Assembly: GCF_001677955.1 (NCBI RefSeq)
Contig: NZ_LELA01000057.1
Span: forward strand, 62,001-126,000
Source of the DNA: Chryseobacterium sp. BGARF1
GTDB lineage: Bacteria > Bacteroidota > Bacteroidia > Flavobacteriales > Weeksellaceae
Length of the DNA stretch: 64,000 bases
Reading direction: 5' to 3'
The notes under the pieces were generated by a model. That model was given only the letters and a program-made list of their open reading frames with translations, made no database searches and was not told where the DNA came from. This document shows, one piece after another, positions 60,106-64,000 of the stretch. A program made the translations under genes and the position numbers. Numbering within the stretch: position 1 is the stretch's first letter; each line of letters begins with the position of its first letter.

Positions 60106-61371
60106 TTATTTTGGAAATCCGATTTGCATAATCTGAAGATCAAATTCTTTTGAGGCAACCAGTAAATGATCAAAAATATCTGCCTGAATCTGCTCAAAAC
60201 GCTGCCAATTTGAATCATTGGTAAAACAATAAATTTCCATTGGAAGCCCTTGCGTAGTGATCTCTAACTGGCGAACCATTATTGTACTTTCCTTATCGAT
60301 CTCAGCATCATTTTCTAAATATCTTTGGGCATAATGTCTAAAAACCCCAACATTAGTAAGCTGCCTTCCGTTAATCACCTTGTCTTTATGCTGTATTGAT
60401 TCTTTTTCCTGATTGATCTCTGAGGTTTTATCATTGAGGTAATCGGATATAAGATTGATTTCTTTTAAACGTTCAATTTCTTCATTATTCAAAAATTTAA
60501 ACGAATTGATATTAAAGAAAATAGATTTCTTAATTCTTCGGGTATTAGACTCAGACATTACCTGAAGATTTTTAATCTCAGTTGTCAACAGATCGTACGT
60601 TGGAATTGAAGAAATTGTTTTATCGAAATTAGCAATTTTTGTGGTTAACAAACTGATATCCAAAATATTTCCTTCAATATTATATTTAGGAATTCCAATC
60701 CAATCGCCTACCTTCAAGCTTTTTGAGGTAGCAACGTGAATTCCGGTCACAAAACCCAAGATTGTATCTCTGAAAACTAAGACCAAAACTGCCGTTATCG
60801 CTCCTAAACTTCCGACAATCGTAGTTCCTTTAATCCCAAAGACTACACAGATACTCACAATGGTAAATATAAAGATCCCTAAGATTTTTACCGTTTCGGA
60901 AATCGCATTAATTGCCATCACCTTATAATAATCTTGTTGTATGGTGAAATAGTTTCTGAATGCTGTTAAAGATCGATACAACATTCCCGCCAGAATCATA
61001 ACCAATCCTAAATTGACCGATCTGATAATGAAAATGGTGGTCTGTTTTAATGCTCCTACAAAAATAGCTTCGTGCATAGAACCTACAATGGCCAAAGCTG
61101 TAAAATGTGCTACAGAATTGGTGATCTTAGACCGATAGATAGATTTTAAAACGGGAAATCTATTTTCATTTCTAAAAAAACGAAAGATATAATTGATGGT
61201 GATTTTAAAAATAAAATCCAACAACAAAAAAAGTGCGACAAGTAAACTTAGTTTAACAATGATATGAAGCACCCAATCTAGCCCTGTAGGAGCAATTTTA
61301 CTTATACTAATATAAAGCTGCTCACTCAGTTCCTGAAAAAAACTCTTGGTATCTTTTATTTCGTCTTTCAT
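60106..61371 (-). CDS. MscS-family mechanosensitive ion channel
   Basis: This 421-residue inner membrane protein has several helices in its first half (FRFFRNENRFPVLKS marks the loop). The pore and upper beta domain follow: GTTIVGSLGAITAVLVLVFRDTILGFVTGIH, then KVGDWIGIPKYNIEGNILDISL, and SSIPTYDLLT. The C-terminal part is extended by about 130 residues over the E. coli MscS layout. It is expected to open on membrane stretch. The gene is monocistronic. Confidence 0.92.
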   Translation of the reverse strand: MKDEIKDTKSFFQELSEQLYISISKIAPTGLDWVLHIIVKLSLLVALFLLLDFIFKITINYIFRFFRNENRFPVLKSIYRSKITNSVAHFTALAIVGSMHEAIFVGALKQTTIFIIRSVNLGLVMILAGMLYRSLTAFRNYFTIQQDYYKVMAINAISETVKILGIFIFTIVSICVVFGIKGTTIVGSLGAITAVLVLVFRDTILGFVTGIHVATSKSLKVGDWIGIPKYNIEGNILDISLLTTKIANFDKTISSIPTYDLLTTEIKNLQVMSESNTRRIKKSIFFNINSFKFLNNEEIERLKEINLISDYLNDKTSEINQEKESIQHKDKVINGRQLTNVGVFRHYAQRYLENDAEIDKESTIMVRQLEITTQGLPMEIYCFTNDSNWQRFEQIQADIFDHLLVASKEFDLQIMQIGFPK

Positions 61372-61377
61372 TTATAA

Positions 61378-61407
61378 CAAATTTAATAAAATTAAGATGT
61401 ATCGCAA
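61378..61407 (-). promoter_or_regulatory. Promoter of the MscS gene, near-leaderless
   Basis: TTG (61407-61405), 19 bases, TAAATTTG (61385-61378) on the minus strand, then six bases and the ATG at 61371. Confidence 0.6.
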
Positions 61408-61540
61408 CCCTAATCAAATAAGAGTTTTCAACAAAATTAAGCAAACATAAATAACAATTACATAAAAATAAATCAAAAACAAAATCAAATTAACAACAAA
61501 ATCATTAATTTAGTAAACTAAACCATAAAAACTATATCTT

Positions 61541-62719
61541 ATGAAAAACCTCAACTTATTATTGATCTTCATTATTCTATTATCACTTGGGTCGTGCCGA
61601 TCAGATTCTGAAACTCCCACCGAAGTTAAAGTTGACAACACCATACAAACCGGTAAACTTTCAGGAAAAGTAATGTCCCAAAATGGTACCAAACCCATTG
61701 GAGGAGCATCAATTTTCACATTTGACGAAAAGTACAAGATCTATTACACCACTTCTGATGCAGACGGTAACTTTACTTTAGAAGCTCCGGCAGGAAATCA
61801 AACCATCCATATTCAAACCGGTAATGGTAGTAATTTCCGTACTCAAATTGCGACTACAGTAAAAAACAATGAAACAGTAACTCTGAATGCAGATCAAACA
61901 AAACTAAATCAGGTCGCAAAAATAGCCTATGTAAAAGGAAGCTATGATAAAATTGAAGACATTATTCAGTCCTTAGGTTATACTGCCACAGCAATTACCA
62001 ATGTAGACTTGGCTAACATTAATACCATTGCTCAATATGATATTATTTTCCTGAATTGTGGCTCTAGAAATTACAACGCAAATCAATCACTTTATCCTGC
62101 CATTGATGCTAACTTGGCTATTTTTGTAGCAAATGGCGGAAGTATTTACGCATCAGACTGGGATGTTTCATATTTGGTAGGAGGAACAGATTATACTAGC
62201 AATTGCTCGCTTCCAGGAGGATTTGTTCCGGATACAAAATTATGTTCAAATAATACAGGAAACTCAGGGATCATTCCAGCAACAGTAAACAATGCAGGAT
62301 TATCAACTGCTTTAGGATTTAACACTTTAAATATTGATTTTGATCTAGGTACATGGCAAAAAATCACCAACTACGACCCTACTTATTGGGAAGTTTTGGT
62401 TAAAGAAACCTCATCAAACAGTCCTTTGATGATCAGAACCAATCATTTTACCACAACAGGAATTCCAGCCACTCCAATTGGTAATGCTCCGAATTCTACA
62501 TTTACAACTGTTTGTATTACACTTCCAGGAAACATTCAAATCAGCATTTCTGTTCCTACCATTACAGTTCCTTATTTGGTAGCTTTAGGTGCAACGGTAG
62601 GACCTTGTTCTGGATCTACAAACAGCGGATATATCTACTATACAAGTTTCCATAATCATGCTACAGGAAACATTGGAAATGCAGGAGTAATTTTACAATA
62701 TGTAATTTTAAATCTTTAA
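61541..62719 (+). CDS. Lipoprotein with carboxypeptidase-regulatory-like domain
   Basis: This 392-residue lipoprotein has Cys19 in LSLGSC as lipid site. Residues about 40-115 fit the CarboxypepD_reg-like fold (GKVMSQNGTKPIGGASIFTFDE; YTTSDADGNFTLEAPAG). From about 125 to 220 a flavodoxin-like Rossmann region follows (VAKIAYVKGSYDKIEDIIQSLG; QYDIIFLNCGSRN; IFVANGGSIYASDWD), similar to class I glutamine amidotransferase-like domains but without a clear catalytic Cys. The C-terminal part is beta-rich. Function is unknown. A terminator hairpin follows. Confidence 0.83.
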   Translation: MKNLNLLLIFIILLSLGSCRSDSETPTEVKVDNTIQTGKLSGKVMSQNGTKPIGGASIFTFDEKYKIYYTTSDADGNFTLEAPAGNQTIHIQTGNGSNFRTQIATTVKNNETVTLNADQTKLNQVAKIAYVKGSYDKIEDIIQSLGYTATAITNVDLANINTIAQYDIIFLNCGSRNYNANQSLYPAIDANLAIFVANGGSIYASDWDVSYLVGGTDYTSNCSLPGGFVPDTKLCSNNTGNSGIIPATVNNAGLSTALGFNTLNIDFDLGTWQKITNYDPTYWEVLVKETSSNSPLMIRTNHFTTTGIPATPIGNAPNSTFTTVCITLPGNIQISISVPTITVPYLVALGATVGPCSGSTNSGYIYYTSFHNHATGNIGNAGVILQYVILNL

Positions 62720-62743
62720 AAATCGGCTTAAAAATTGATACCT

Positions 62744-62771
62744 AAAAAGTGGCTGCAAAGTCACTTTTTTT
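62744..62771 (+). terminator. Terminator of the lipoprotein gene
   Basis: An 11-bp stem AAAAAGTGGCT/AGTCACTTTTT with one G-T pair and loop GCAA is followed by T. Confidence 0.78.
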
Positions 62772-62783
62772 ATTACAATAAAT

Positions 62784-63275
62784 ATGGATCATTCGTTAAT
62801 TTCATTTTTAAGTATTATTTTACTTATTTTAGGAATCTTAGGAACTTTTTTACCAGTTTTGCCAGGGCTTGTTTTAAGTCTTGCCGGATTATTAATTTAT
62901 AAATACGGAACAGATGCAGATCTTTCAGTCCTATACATTTGGGCCTTTGTGATTCTCACTCTTGCTTCTGTTGTTTTAAGTTATGTAATTCCTGCAAAAA
63001 CCAACAGAAAATATGGCGGAACACGTTGGGGAAGTATTGGCTCTGTTGTCGGAACTATTGTTGGAATCTTTTTACCAATCCCTTTAGGTTTTTTGGTCGG
63101 AATGTTTGCCGGGGTTTTTATTGGTGAACTTCTGCACGACAGTAAAGACATGAACAAAGCATTAAAATCTACAAAAGGAGCTTTTATCGGTTTTATTTAC
63201 GGAACAGGATTTAGTTTAGTTGTAGGAATTGCAATGCTTTTAGTTGTAATTTTAGACCTTATTAACGTCATATAA
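62784..63275 (+). CDS. DUF456 membrane protein
   Basis: This 163-residue protein has four or five membrane helices with glycine-rich loops in the DUF456 pattern: LLILGILGTFLPVLPGLVLSLAG, KYGGTRWGSIGSVVGTIVG and GFLVGMFAGVFIGELLHD, then GAFIGFIYGTGFSLVVGI. The function of the family is unknown. It is followed after nine bases by a lipoprotein gene in the same direction. Confidence 0.92.
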   Translation: MDHSLISFLSIILLILGILGTFLPVLPGLVLSLAGLLIYKYGTDADLSVLYIWAFVILTLASVVLSYVIPAKTNRKYGGTRWGSIGSVVGTIVGIFLPIPLGFLVGMFAGVFIGELLHDSKDMNKALKSTKGAFIGFIYGTGFSLVVGIAMLLVVILDLINVI

Positions 63276-63284
63276 TTTATAGAA

Positions 63285-63788
63285 ATGTTTAAAAATATAA
63301 TCGTAGGTTTAAGTGTTGTCAGCTTAGTAAACTGCAATGCGCAGAAAGAAAACACAAAACCAACTACAACCAAGCAAGAAGCTACCATTTTGAACGAAAC
63401 ACCTCTTAAAAAAGAAGGCAACATTATTTATTTGAATGAAGGCGAAAATAAATTTTTACCAGAATTTCAAATGAACGTTACTTTCAAAGGTATCGCAGAA
63501 GACAGCCGTTGTCCTGAAGGAACTCAATGCGTTTGGGCAGGAGTTGCCGTTGCAAATATTGAATTCATGAGCACCACAAGCAGACCCATGATTTTACAAT
63601 TATCAACCGCAGAAGTTAAAGGTAAAGATTACCACAAAACGCAGTCATTTAACGGATATACGATTTCTTTAAAAGAAATTACACCTCGTCCAACAGCACA
63701 GAATGGTACAAAATCTCTTCCAGGGAAATATAAAATAGCAATTGAGATTACCAAAGATGATAGTCAAAACCAATCTACCATGAGATAA
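63285..63788 (+). CDS. Exported hypothetical protein with [11 protein letters not shown] motif
   Basis: This 167-residue protein begins [17 protein letters not shown], probably a lipoprotein signal with Cys17. The central motif [23 protein letters not shown] with its two cysteines is a pattern I have seen in uncharacterised exported proteins; the cysteines may form a disulfide. The final 14 bases overlap the ung gene on the opposite strand. Function unknown. It is likely cotranscribed with the DUF456 gene. Confidence 0.82.
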   Translation: MFKNIIVGLSVVSLVNCNAQKENTKPTTTKQEATILNETPLKKEGNIIYLNEGENKFLPEFQMNVTFKGIAEDSRCPEGTQCVWAGVAVANIEFMSTTSRPMILQLSTAEVKGKDYHKTQSFNGYTISLKEITPRPTAQNGTKSLPGKYKIAIEITKDDSQNQSTMR

Positions 63789-63999
63789 TTTTCTTACTTC
63801 TTGAAGCCAGATATTCATTAATTTTCGAAAAAGGTTTGCTTCCATAAAAACCTCTGTATACAGAAAAAGGTGATGGATGTGCAGATTTTATAATAAAATG
63901 TTTAGCCGGATTAATCAATTCGGCTTTTTTTTGTGCAAAAGCTCCCCACAAAACGAAAACTACATTTTCTTTTTTATCTGAAATTTCTTTAATAATAAA
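63775..63999 (-). CDS. ung: Uracil-DNA glycosylase, C-terminal part (runs off the window)
   Basis: Only the last 74 codons are within the window; the gene continues beyond the right edge. The visible part includes [10 protein letters not shown] and the signature [20 protein letters not shown], which contains the DNA-intercalation loop (HPSP...) of family 1 Ung. Ung removes uracil from DNA to begin base-excision repair. The stop TAG at 63775-63777 lies inside the 3' end of the convergent exported-protein gene. Confidence 0.92.
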   Translation of the reverse strand, partial: FIIKEISDKKENVVFVLWGAFAQKKAELINPAKHFIIKSAHPSPFSVYRGFYGSKPFSKINEYLASRSKKIISW

Positions 64000-64000
64000 A

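Overview
The window reads as chromosome from a member of the Flavobacteriia, most likely Chryseobacterium or a close relative in the Weeksellaceae. The DNA is AT-rich. Promoters follow the Bacteroidota pattern (TTG, about 16-23 bases, TAnnTTTG), and recognisable Shine-Dalgarno sites are absent. The type IX secretion genes gldJ, porU and porV are present, mevalonate decarboxylase (mvaD) is present, and secreted proteins end in a T9SS sorting domain. No rRNA, tRNA, CRISPR array, prophage or intact insertion sequence was seen.

Layout. Positions 1-6 kb hold an M13 metallopeptidase, lipA, an orphan sigma factor and tyrS. At 6-10.7 kb are two duplicated small lipoproteins and a TPR histidine kinase/LuxR-type regulator pair. 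At 10.7-16 kb is a tripartite drug efflux operon (tetR, tolC-like, emrA-like, emrB-like), with a compositionally odd gene-free stretch just beyond it. At 16-22.7 kb are holB, an outer membrane protein, lptC, anmK, an SRPBCC protein, a NUDIX hydrolase and murF. At 22.8-29.8 kb lies the secretion block gldJ / porU-porV. At 29.9-36.5 kb are a FUSC membrane protein, a phosphopantetheinyl transferase, a 0.9 kb repeat locus, a HugZ-like oxidase, ahcY and a YiaA-like protein. At 36.5-44.8 kb there is a tandem array of five BspA/DUF285-type secreted proteins with T9SS sorting tails. At 44.9-53.7 kb are purE, a DMT exporter, purK, a TSUP transporter with its DUF1634 partner, and several small enzymes. 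At 53.7-64 kb are mvaD with a coupled 53-residue membrane protein, fadD with a reductase/epimerase, an esterase, pdxJ, an MscS channel, lipoproteins and the 3' end of ung.

How parts work together. PorU (sortase) and PorV (shuttle) process proteins carrying C-terminal sorting domains. The five BspA-like proteins 7 kb downstream are predicted clients, so machinery and cargo sit in the same neighbourhood. MurF and AnmK serve peptidoglycan synthesis and recycling, and LptC serves lipopolysaccharide export. PurE and PurK act together in purine synthesis although two genes lie between them.

The most unusual signals are three. The first is the five-gene cargo array with near-identical junction modules and 75-base internal repeats. 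The second is a locus at 32.8-33.7 kb with three 222-base tandem copies of a multi-hairpin element, bounded by inverted repeats. The third is a family of degenerate 7-base periodic repeats in at least ten intergenic gaps. A short gene missed by length cut-offs (53697-53858) is translationally coupled to mvaD. Several genes have the -7 box only four to six bases before the ATG, which suggests leaderless mRNAs.
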